Below the pieces are notes generated by a model. It made no database searches, was not told the origin of the DNA, and saw only the letters and a program-made list of their open reading frames with translations. 64,000 nt of DNA, from assembly GCA_002943765.1 (NCBI GenBank), contig PQWQ01000003.1:1-64000 (forward strand), read 5' to 3'. Positions 34,201-47,212 of the stretch are shown here, piece by piece. The translations under genes were made by a program, and so were the position numbers. Source of the stretch: Psoroptes ovis (lineage: Eukaryota > Arthropoda > Arachnida > Sarcoptiformes > Psoroptidae). Positions within the stretch are counted from its first letter, which is position 1. Each line of letters starts with the position of its first letter.

Positions 34201-37200
34201 AATCATCATCATGATAATGATGGGGTTTTTTCTGTTTTGTTTGTTTCGGCGAAATTTTCTTATTTCTTAAGAAATATAAAAATTTCTTGTTTTTCAATTG
34301 GATAAAATGAATCAAATATGATTATTATATTTTGACTATTAATTAGACATTTTTCAATCGATTGAAATTTGAATGTGTGTTGTATTTGTTGCTTGGTATC
34401 AATCAATAATGACGATTCAATAAGAAATAATAATCGAATGCAAGCTTCGATCGACCAAACAAGCTTGACTGCTGAGCTAAAAAACATTTGATTTTGTGTT
34501 GAAATTATTAATAATTTCTTAAATGATTTTCAAATCATTTCAAGGTTATAATCACAAAATTTTTGAAAAAAACAACAAAATTATCATTTGAATAAATGAA
34601 TAAATGATAATTATCATTAATAATTCAAAAAACAATTTCAATTGATTCGATCATTTTTAGAATTTAGTTTTTTTGCTGGCCAAAAAGATTAAAATACCGA
34701 ACAAAAATATTTGACGATAATGAAACCATGGTGAAAGCTATGGCTATTGAATGTACAATGGTACATTCGAATGGAAGAGGAGAAACATTTGAAATTCTTA
34801 CGAAAACCATATGGTTTAATCACAATTTCAATTTATTTATTTGAATTTTCATTTTTTTATTTCAATTTTTGAACAGAAAAATAAAAATTCAAATCATCAT
34901 CGAGTTTTATTATTCATTTATTAGTATTCATTCGCATTGACCATATGCATTTATGAATTTCAATTTAAGAAATTTCTAACAAATTTCAATTTTTCAATTT
35001 GCCGCCAAATTCATATGAATTTTGAAATTTGAAAAATCAAAAATTTTGAAAATAATGCGAAAAGTCAAATGGCTGTGTTAACAATGTGGTAATATGATCT
35101 ATTTTCTGATGAAATTTAGAAATAAATATTCAATCATGGAATGAAAACCATTCATTTTCGATCATTTTCAATGAATTCTCATTCAATTTATTGAAATAAA
35201 ATCTATCTACTACCCTTGTGATTGGGCAGTCGATGAAATAATTCGGAAAATTTTGATGATTTTTGCGAAATAAAATCGAAAAAAATCAAAAGAATCAAAC
35301 AGGGCATTCAAAGATCACACACACACACGCTGCACCAAGAAACCATACCACACATCGACAGCCGAACAATCATCGAAACTCGTGCATGTGGAGAGACTGG
35401 TAAAGCACACACAGTGTTGGTAATGATTAGTGTTTGATGATGTTCACACGGCGGTCACCAACCACCATCACCACCACCAAACATCACATGAATTACTGCG
35501 AAATTTACTTTGATTTTTGGTTTAATTCTCGCACATTTCACTTTGATTTCTTTAGCCATCGAATGGTTCCGAACAATTTACATCGGATTTCTTAGGAAAA
35601 ACACCAAGAAATTGATGTAAGAAAAATCAAATGATTCGAACGGAGCTTTCTTCTTTGATTCGAATGATCAATGATGATGATTCCAAAGAAAAAAAGGATC
35701 AAAATTAATTATTTTGTTTTTCATTTAAAAGGTTTTCTTGGCTTGGAAAATGTAGTTTGAGTTGATTTAAACTGATTTTGAGTAGAGTATTGTTCAAGGA
35801 TCATTGTTTGAACAAAAAACTTTTTGATTTTGAACAAATGACCAACAAATGATGGACATTGTTTCAATAATGTTTCAAAGGATCAATGAGTGGAATGGAA
35901 ATCGAATTTCCAAGAATTTCAAATTATTGAAATTGATGGAAACATCTTGGATATTTTAGGGGATGTTGTTTTCAGGGATATTGTTTTCGGGGATATATTT
36001 CATTTAAAGCTTTTTCAAAACTCCAAAATTCGAAGATTTCAAAGATTGGCTTGGTTTTGACTTGTACTTACCTCTTTTTTGCATAAAATTAAACAAATCA
36101 TCCAGGAATGCTTTACGTTTTGGTTCATCACTAATTTCATAGAGCTTTGATTTGGAAAAATTGGAAACAAAAAAAAAAAAAAAAAAAAAAAGATTAAAAT
36201 TAGAATTAATTACAATTCACAATCGAAAATAATTAAAAATTTCAAATCATCAATAATTAACATATTTGTTTGCAAATTTATTTATTTATTTATCAACAAA
36301 AAGTACCAAGTCCTAAGACTATTGTACCGTGCATGTATTTTTGTTTATATATGGAAAATTGAAAATATTTAAATGGAAATAATAATCATCGATTATTATA
36401 ATCATAATTATTATGATTACAATTGAAAATTGCCATCAAAATCGACATCGATTCAATTTCAAATTCATTTTTTCGATTTATTTTCAAGTTTTATTTTGAA
36501 TAATAATAATTATAATCATTACAATTATGATCACAATTTGTATTATTATTATTATTATTGATATTTGAAGAAATGAAAAATTGTTTTGCCAAAAATGAAA
36601 TAAATAAATGAAAATAAATAATAATAATCATCAAACCGTGACATTATCATTGATTTTCAACAACATTTTGATTTTTGTGATTATTTATGTAATAATAATT
36701 GTATTCGGATGATGATGACTGATTATCATTAAACATGGAAAAAAATGGTGATAATTTTCATATCCATATCATAGAAATATAATTAATTCCAATCTATAAT
36801 TTTATATTTTTTGAATAATCCATATACGCATACATACAAACAACTTGAATGATCTTAGGCTATGATCATTATAATTTGATGATAATAATAATAATAATTG
36901 AATGAAATTAAAAATTTATTCAAAAATAATATATTAAATGACAAAAGTTGTCGAACAACTTTTGTTAGATCACAATTAAATGGATAACTTTTACATAATT
37001 TTGGGGTGATAATATGGTGATGGTGGTGTACATGATAATGCGCATACAAATTATGAACACGCGTCATTGAAATTAAATAATAATGGCCATTCAAGCCATA
37101 TCTGAGAAAATAAAGCCGATGGCACACGACGCATTAAATTAATCTGCATGAATTAGATTCAATCATCATCATCTTTTAATCATCAAAGCAGTGATAATAT

Positions 37201-40200
37201 CATCACACGAATATGCATATGGTTTATATGGTGCTAAATAATTAGTGGACAAACACAAACAAACAAACAAACAAATGAAGAACCGTATACAACATCTGCC
37301 ATCAAGGCACATATGATTTTCGAAGATCACAAAAAATGCCAAATACATTAGACTGTCCGAAAAGTTCATTCGGCTTAATCGATAGAGTTGCTCATGAAAA
37401 TCGGCCAAAAATTTCCGGACAGCCTAAATTTTGCCAAGAATTGAAATTTGAATAATTCAAGAGAATAATTCATCCAAGCCCAAAAAACATCAAAGATCAA
37501 GCATCAATTATGATGACTCCGTCATCATTTTCGCTGCTCGATTTATCGAGTGGAACTGAAATTAATTCAACTGAATCAAAACAAAGCGAAAATAAGCAAA
37601 AAACAATCAATTTTTCGAATCACTTTGAATCATTTCATTTCATTTTATTTTGAAAATTTCAAATTATCTCCGTACATTTTGCTGCTGTTGTTTTGGCTCG
37701 AAAATTTTTAATTTATACCTGAGAATTGATTGTTTTTTTGAAATAATTTCATTTTTTTGTCTTTGTTTTTCGACTCAATTATTCATTATTCATCCATTTA
37801 TTAATAAATTTGCATCAAAACAAAATGAAAATAATCATCCATAAGACATGGAAGACATCGGTGTTCTTCGAAATATGTAATATCATTCATTTTTTGAATG
37901 TTTTCGAATGATTTGAATGTTTGAATAATATGAAAATTTTACGCATTATTAATCTACCGAATCAAAGGAAAAAATTGTGAGCAATAAGCATAATTTGAAT
38001 AAATGAATATATTAGGTTGTCCGAAAAGTTCTAGCCGATTTCCATAAGCAATTCTATTCAATATACCGAATAAACTTTTCGGACAACCTATGAATATTAT
38101 ATATTGAAAACAATTATTTTTAATATTTTTTTGTTTCATAAATAAATTATTGTTTTATTATTTGTTATTATTTATATTATTATCATCATCATAATCGAGC
38201 ATCGACATCGAAATCAATTTTTGAATTTTGAGAAGAAGAAATCAACAAGTGAAGCCAACAGACAGCCAGCCAGCCAGCCTTTCATTTTATTTCCAATTTG
38301 AGATATTTCAATTCGAGAGGCTGGATATATTCATAAGTTCAATCATTCATTTATTCATTCATTCATTTATTATTATATCAATCCATTTTGAACTAAACTA
38401 AGACTAAGAAAGAGAGAATGAAAATAATGATAATAAATGAGTTCAATCAAATGTTGATCAACATTTGATCAATCGATCGAATCGAAACGTTTGTCTATTT
38501 AATGTTGACGTTTGTTGTCTTAGACATGAATTACATAAATTATCATTAAAAAATGTATGAAAATAAATAAATAAATGGATGAATGAAATGAAGAGAAAAT
38601 CAATCCTATAAATTATCATAATAATCATTCATTCATTTATTCCATTAATTATTATTATTATGGAAATACAAAAGACTTCAATGAAACGATGATTGAGATG
38701 ATTGGATATCAATCTTAATTTAAATAATAATTGGAAATAATTGTAGAAATACATACACGTAAAACAATTTAAATAATTTTTGATCAACGACATTTGACTA
38801 ATTAATATTTTTCTTTGTATTTTATGATATGTATGTATGTAAGTAAGTACATATCAATATCATCAAACAACAAAAGCTGAAAATATAAACAATAAAAAAT
38901 AAATGAAAATTTAACCAATCAACTATATATGGATGCGATCAGCCATGCGATTAGTTTTAGTTCAAAATTATTTATTTTTTATTTATTTCAATTTATTTAT
39001 TTTTATATTCATAATTATATTTATTGTTTGTATGTTTGTATGTTTTGATGTATATTCATTTCACTAAAATAATAATTCGAAAAAAAATAATTTTAAAAAA
39101 TAAATAATCATCTTAATCATCATTACTATCATTGTGATAGTTTCAATTTATTTTCAGGTCTATCAATGTTCGAAATAATAATAATTTAAATGAATTATAT
39201 TTGAAAAATTTTCCAATTCATTTATACAATTAAAGCACAACGACAAAATATTGATCAAATTCGAACAAAAAGCGAGGCTTTAGGCTTGCTAAAAATAATA
39301 CAAACATACAAATAAAGGTTGTCCGAAAAGTTTTTGCCAATTTTATAAGTGAATACCTATTGAAAAATCGGCAAGAACTTTTCGGACAACGCAATACCAA
39401 TTGATGATCGAAGAATATTTAAAAAAAAAAAAAAATTCATTGATTTGATTGGGAATCATTGATTGGAAATCAAACATTTTTTCAAGTACCCCAAAAACTG
39501 AAGAGAGAGAGAGAATCCACAATAATTTACAAGTGAATTTGAAAAAATTTCACAAGTTTTTTTTTTCAAATTCATTTTCTCATATCCTCACAATGAATTG
39601 TGTTTTAAAAAGCCTGAGAAATTTATTTCAAAGCAAAAAAAAAAAAATCATAAGAAAAAAGCCAAAAGAAAACTTTAACCTTTCTCATTTGACCATTTGA
39701 CTAATCAAACACTACTAATCGAAATAATTGAATTGAATCGAAAATGATTCAATTTGAATAAATGTTCATATTTCATCTTCGTTCATTAAACATTTGATTT
39801 TTCGCAAAATCAAACAACAGTATGCACACAACAAGGCTAGTTAGGCCACTTTTCAATTATCATTGATTGAAGGTGATTGACGAAATTCAAGAAAATTCAT
39901 AAAAAAGAAAATAATGGAAATCATTGCATTTGGCCAGAGAAAAACCACCTGTGTGATTTTTTGTGTGTCTGAGTTTAATTGATTCAAATACACAATCATC
40001 AAATATCAATAAACAATCAAATAATTTTGATTTTAATGATAATTTTATACGATTTAATAAACAATATTAAACAATAATATTTAATATTTGATGATCATAA
40101 TAATAATTCAATGCATTTCAATTATTTCTGTGTTTATTTGCATGCAAATTTGTGAATGTTTGATTCGAATTTTTCATTTGATTTTATCGTCAATTTTTGG

Positions 40201-43200
40201 CTGTGTGTGAACCTATGATCATTAATGGTGGTGGTGGCGATGGCAATGGTGCTTGTGGTTGGTGTGTGTGTATGTGTGTGGTAATAATAATAACGATCAG
40301 ACACCCATAAGGTAAATATTATGTTGTCCGAAAAGTTCATTCAGCTTGATCACGATAGAGTTGTTAATGAAAATCGGCCAGAACTTTACGGACAACCTAG
40401 AAATTTTTCATTTATTGAAAAAAAAATGGCCACCAAAATGGTCATTTGTGTTAAAAATCAAATCATTATTTATTTATTTGTTTTTTCTATTTGATTCTCT
40501 CATCATCAACACACACAACACATCAATGCTTGATTTGATTTGAATTATTAAATATTTTCTCAAACGGAAATGTGTATATTTAAGACATGGTCAATAATCG
40601 AATCAATTTAAATCAATAAGATGTTGATGATTCGAAAATCGAATGAATTTGAATTTTGAAAAAAATATGAAAGGTACTAACCTGTTTAAATTGTTCTTCA
40701 TATGTATAACCTTTTCCTGGTTCAATGCTTTGAATATGATGATTATGATGATGATGATTATGGTGATGATGTGATGATGATGAAGATGTTGATTGAATTA
40801 AATTTTGATTTGAAGAATTATGTAAACCACTAATTAGTCCTAATGTCGATGCTGATGCTGATGGTGGTGATGTTGCCGCTGAATGATCTGATGAACCTGA
40901 TGTTTGACTTGTTGGTGATGATAATGAATTTATATTATTCGAATTATTAAAATTATTCGTATTTAATTGAAACGCCGTATTTAATTGATGATTGAATAGG
41001 TTCGTATTAAAATTACCGACCGAAGCAGCAAAATTAGCGAAATGTGCTGCCGTCGGTAGACCGGCAGCCGCAGCTGCTGCAGCCATTTGTGCTGCTTGTC
41101 TTTGCATTGCCACCAGCATTAGTTCACGTTGATGATGATGTTCCGAATGTTTAAAACTATCTAAATCATCCATAAATGTTGTTGTTGTCGTTGATGTTAA
41201 TGATTGATCATCTGTTATTGTTGTTAATCGTTGTTGTGATTGATGACTATGATGATGATCATCATTATCATCCACATCATCATCATTATCATCACCATGA
41301 TTATCAATATCATCCGCATCATCATCAACAACATCATCATTCGAATCTTCTTCATCATCCGAATGATGTCTTCGTAGCCGTTGTTGTTGTGGCTGCTGTT
41401 TACGACGATTTCTATGCTCATGATTATTAGGGTTGTTGATTATCAAATTTTCTGCTTCGATTTGCATTTTTTGTGAGGGTTTTTCATTATTTTTCATCAT
41501 TTTGATTGGTTTATTTCCACCATTACTATCCGTTAATAGCGGACCGTTATTATCGATATCATTCGTTTTAGCTTTTTCATCATCGTTATTATCATCATTA
41601 TCAGTATTCATATCATCATTATGATTATCTTCATTATCATCATTGTAATCGGACAATTGTTCATCATGTTGTTCGGATTCATGGCTATTTCTACCATTAT
41701 CTCCATGTTGATTATGATGATCATCATTAATATTATTCTAAATGCGTTGATATATGAAGAAAGAGGAATAAAAGGAAAAGAATGATCAATGATTAATGTT
41801 AATTCTTAAAGAAAGTCTTAATTAATTATTTAAGATATTTAAAATGTTTTAAAAAATGAAAATATTCAAAAATGAAAACAATGAAATGGTCAAATTGGTT
41901 GGCTTCCGAGAAAAATTATGATGATCATCAACAATGAATTTAAATCTCATGAATTTTGAATTCATTGAAATCATCTCATAATCAATTGTTTTTTATGGGG
42001 TTTGTTTGTCTTGTTCATTAATCCATTGTCATTATTGCTGTTGTTGTTGTTGTTGATTTATTATTTATTTATTTATTAAATTGAAAATCATCATCAAGAA
42101 ATTTTTGAATATTAAATATGATAATAATGATATTCAAATAAATGAATATCATTTAATTGTATTTCATTTAATTAGTATTCGATATCAGTGGTTGTTGTTG
42201 ATGGTTAATATCAACATGACCACATGAATACCATGGGTTCATGCTGTGTGTGATTATTATCATTATTTTCCCCGAGAAAATCTTATGATTGACTCTGGTC
42301 AAATTTCATTTGTTTTCCCTTCGAGACTATACTTAACAACAAGCATTGGAATACGAAATAATTATGGAAAAAAAATGAATTTTTCATTTATCTGGCTGAC
42401 CTGTTGACATTCACCATTAATATTTAGGCATAAATTATCGAAAAATTCAAATTTAAAAATTCAAATTGAATTGAATCTCGATGAAAATAAAAACAAATGC
42501 TCAAATGGTAGCCAACAACAGATGATGAAAAATATATAAAGACATATGGCCATTCAAATAATGATGATTTATCAAATTAAATCATTTGAATTAAAATGTA
42601 TTAATATTCCTTTTACATTATTTTATTCTTATAAATGAAGATATATTCATTTGAAAATCAATGAAAATAAATTTAAAATTATTAAACACCAAGTAAGGAT
42701 ATGAATAAACAAACAAAACAAACAAATAAACAACTTGGTAGACAACAAGTGTAGAAGGTCAATAACAAGCAATCAAAATACGATTCGATAGATGGCTATT
42801 AATAATAAATAAATGAATAAATAATAATTTAAATTTCAACAAGAATCAAAATATTAATCATTTATTTCAACGATTTTTGATTATAAATCATCGAAAAAAT
42901 ATTTGAATTATAATTAATTGAAAACAATAATAATAATGCATGTATTAATCTATCGAAAACAACAACATCAACATGGACAGATAAATAGACAAAAATAGAT
43001 ATTCATGATCATTGGGATTGTATTGATTGTAAATATTGAATTGTAGCCAAGAAAATATTAAACAAATCAAAACCTAAAACAAAAAATATGAAAAATTAAT
43101 GAATCAAAATGAAATAAGAAAAAACAGCAAAAAAATTCATTTCTTAATCGAATGATACATGATAATGAAATTGTTAATTCGAAAAAATTGAAGAAAAAAT

Positions 43201-46200
43201 GGAAAAAATCAAAAATAAATGAACATCTCTAATACGATGTATTCACATAAATAATAATGATAATCACGATTCTAATCACGAATGATAAAGATGATCATTG
43301 GATAAATCTATCTGTGTGTAGATGGAAAATGGACAAGTGAACTTGTTCATTTGTTTTTTACCAAAATTTCTATGAAAAATTATGATTGAAATTAATACAA
43401 ATCAAACCAAACAAATACAAACAAATACAAACAACTAAATCGATTTTCAAAATAAACAAAATAATCATAATCATTTGTACAATTTGTACATCATCATTAT
43501 TACCATCAAAGAAAGGTAAAAAATTGAATATTCGAAGGAGCAACAGTTGTGACTGGTAGAAACTGTCTACCAGTCAACAACAACTGACAAGTTATTACCG
43601 ATTTGTTGTTTACGAATGCGCCCAAAAAATGAAATTATCATCCGTTTATTCATATTCATAATCATTTACTTCGAACAAATGTAAATCTGGTCAAAATAAC
43701 AAACGAAAAAGATGATTAATCCATTACTTTTTGACCAGTATTGAAATGAATGATATATTTCATTACTGGTCATATCAGAAATCAAAAAAGAATCAACTGG
43801 TTGCAATCATATTATTTTCTTCAGTGATTCTCAAAAGCTACTTGTTTCAATTTTGAGATTTTATGATTAATTTCTGGTTTGTTTTTGGATGAGTAATTCA
43901 AAATTTTCGTAGAAATCATCGGGAAATCGCCGAGAAATTAATCAAAAAATTAATTAATTCATTATCATTCAACGGAATACAAAACAATGATCATATGAGA
44001 CAATGTTTCGATGACCAAGTGCTACTAGTAGTAATCAATGTGAGTTGACCATAAAAGAAACCTGAAGAAACAATTGATTAAATTGAACAATTGACAATTG
44101 AAATTGGAAAAAATAAATTAATTGAATTTCAATTCGAAAATCGAATCGAAATGATCATTGATCATTCATTCATCATTTGTCAATGAGAAAAAAGAAATCA
44201 TCAATTATTTTTGCTGGAAAAAATTGAAATTATTATCATTTTCCGGATAAAACAAAATATGATTGAACAAAATACAAAGTAAATAAATAAATAAACATTT
44301 AACAAACAGCCTAAAATAAATTTGAAATAAAATTAATGAATGAATGATTAATTAACTTTCAAAAAAATAAATTTTCAATTTATGAATTTTTTGGCCAAAT
44401 ATATTCGATTATCATTGATTATTTTCATTATTATTATTTGAACTAGGTTGTCCGAAAAGTTTTGGCCAATTTTCATGAGCAACTCTATCTGATTAAGCCG
44501 AATGAACTTTTCGGACAATTTAATATTATTATTTGTATTAATATCTTTTAATTTCAAGCAATAATTAATCAAAACATTTGTAATGATTTGAAGAAATTTG
44601 AACTCTAAGAAGGTTTTCATTTGTTCATTGTTCAATTTTGAAATAGACCTGTCTATTTCAAAATTGAAATTGAATCGATTTCGATTCAAAATTCAAAAAT
44701 CAAATCAATTAAATACATGTGAAATATTTCTCGATATTTGATCATATTGACCATCGTTAATATTTTTGCTCTTCACTTTGAAAAACTAACAAAATTTTCC
44801 TCTTCATATTCAAGAACCAATTTACTGATTATTATTACATTTAATGATATTTAATGATGGCAATGATGACGGTAATGACAACAACAACACAAGTATTTCA
44901 TAAAAATAACAAGTTATATTGAACAAGATTAAATAGCCGCAAAAGAGCTGTAGTGAATGTATATGTGTGTTTATTAATATGTTTACATTAAAGATTTCGA
45001 TTCTCATTGAATTCGCTCGGTTTATTTTCTTTTGGTTTTTGAATAAATGATTTATAAATGATAAGGGTGAATCATATTAATGATAATATCAACGATGATA
45101 ATGATGATGGCGACAAATTATCGAATCAATTATGGATTTTCTCGCCAAGAATTAAATGAAAATTTATGCAAACATCCGAATAAATATGGAAAATGTCGAA
45201 TAAATTAAATCATTATCAAAATATCTTGATGATAATCGTCCAGGATTTGATTTGTCCAGGTGTAAATGGACAATTCCTAGCTCAATTTACTCAAAGACAG
45301 ATCATTTTTTGGCCATTTTTCTTCAATTTTCGCATTGAAATCAAAACTCATATTGAACTACCTCGAAAAAATGTTCGAGAAAATTAATTTCTTAATGATT
45401 TCATCAAAATATCTATTATTAAGCTATGAATTTTATAGGTTCTTATTATTATAATTTGATATTGAATTTTCGATGTTCATAATTTTCAATTAAATTCAAT
45501 ACTAAACGAATCATCAATACATTAATGAAATCTATTCATATATGAAAGAAAACAGGAGGATTAAAGGAGGGAAAATGATTCTAAATTGAATATTAAAATA
45601 ATAATAATTTGATTCGAATGATTGAATTTTCATTGAACATATATTCTACATCATCATTAAAACATTCAATCAATATATTAGACTTTATATCCGAGAGAAA
45701 AATACATTGAAAATGATCATTGAAATAATGAGAAAAGCAAATGATAATACAGTATTCAATACAACATTCATACATATGAATTGCAATCATTTTGAAGAGA
45801 TTAATCCATTGCAAATTCATATTCATTCATTGATTCCTTAAGAAAATAATGACAATCGAGAGCTTGACATTTTTCCAAATTACATAAGAAATCAATGGTA
45901 GTAAATCGAATATCAAGCCATAAATATATTCTTGAATTTCTAAATTTAAATTCAATTTGAAAATTCTCAAAAAAATTGAATTAATTCAAAATCAAGCGAT
46001 CATTGAATAACAGCAACGAGACACACACACATGTGTCGAATTTTAATTGCAATTATTTTAGTCAATTTCAAATTTTATTTCGAAGAAAAATGAAAATTTG
46101 TCAAATCCATTCAAATATTCATACAGTCAATATTGAGCACATTAAATTCAATGAACATACGAACATCCGTTCGGTTCAAATGTGTTAGCTCATCATTTAT

Positions 46201-47176
46201 GAAAAAGGTCAATGATTAAATGATGATCATCATGATCATCATAATAATAATCTTATACATAGACACACATATATCAATGAAATTATGTGATCGAGTTGAT
46301 CGAAATATTCAAACCAACACACACACACACACACACATATGCTATAGCTATAGCCCTGATCTATTGATGATCCATAAATAGCAACAAGCCACTAAATTTC
46401 TGTTCAAAAATTCAAAATAAAAAATATTTTTTTTCCAAAAATCAAAATTATTGAATTTCAAATTTCAATTTTTGAGAAATAGAAATAAATTGAATTCAAA
46501 TAATAAATGAAATGAAATGAAATAAATGGAATAAAATTTGTTGAAATATGAGAAATATTCATTCATTCATTCCATTTATTTTCATTTTCTGAAATTTATT
46601 ATTATTGAAAAATAACAGAAATATTCACAGAGATTTACACACACACAGATTTCTTAAAGATGATGATGGCTGAGCTGAGTTGTGTTTGAATATTCGATTG
46701 AATATTCAACCAAAGAATCAGTGTTGTTCTTCGTATATCAATGATAATTGAAAAATTGAAAAATTCAAATAAAATGGAATGAAATTTGAAATTAAATCAA
46801 ATTAAATTAAGCTTTGAAATGAATAAAATTTTCGAAATGAAAAATTATAAAAATTTCCATAACCAAACAAAAAAAAAAAAATGATTTGAAAATATGTGTG
46901 CCATATGTTTTATGGCCAACATTGCCATTCAAATTCAAATTCATTATTCATTTGGTATTTGCATGTGCATATCCAATACATAACCATACAACCATTGCTA
47001 CCATACATTTTACCAGCCAGAGTAAATGACTTGAATCTTAAGAAATTATTTAATTTTTTTTCTTCGAAATTATTCTCAGTTTTCTTCTGGGGGCTTTTTT
47101 TTGCTGCAAGCAGTTGAGAGCTTTCGATAATTTAAATGATTTTCATTTCATTTCATTTTTTGTTTTAAATTTAATG

Positions 47177-47212
<36 letters not shown>

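Larger units (their letters stand above)
36145..40681. other. ARID3 intron 2 (4.54 kb)
   Basis: Non-coding. It contains four mini-MITEs (37348, 38012, 39316, 40321) and many AT-rich simple repeats. A 23-A tract at 36169-36191 reads as a poly-T polypyrimidine tract about 25-47 bases upstream of the exon 3 acceptor on the coding strand. No additional exon is supported. Confidence 0.6.

Noticed and set aside
41176..41430. Histidine/aspartate-rich plus-strand frame
   Set aside because: It is the antisense shadow of the Asp/Asn/His tract in ARID3 exon 2.
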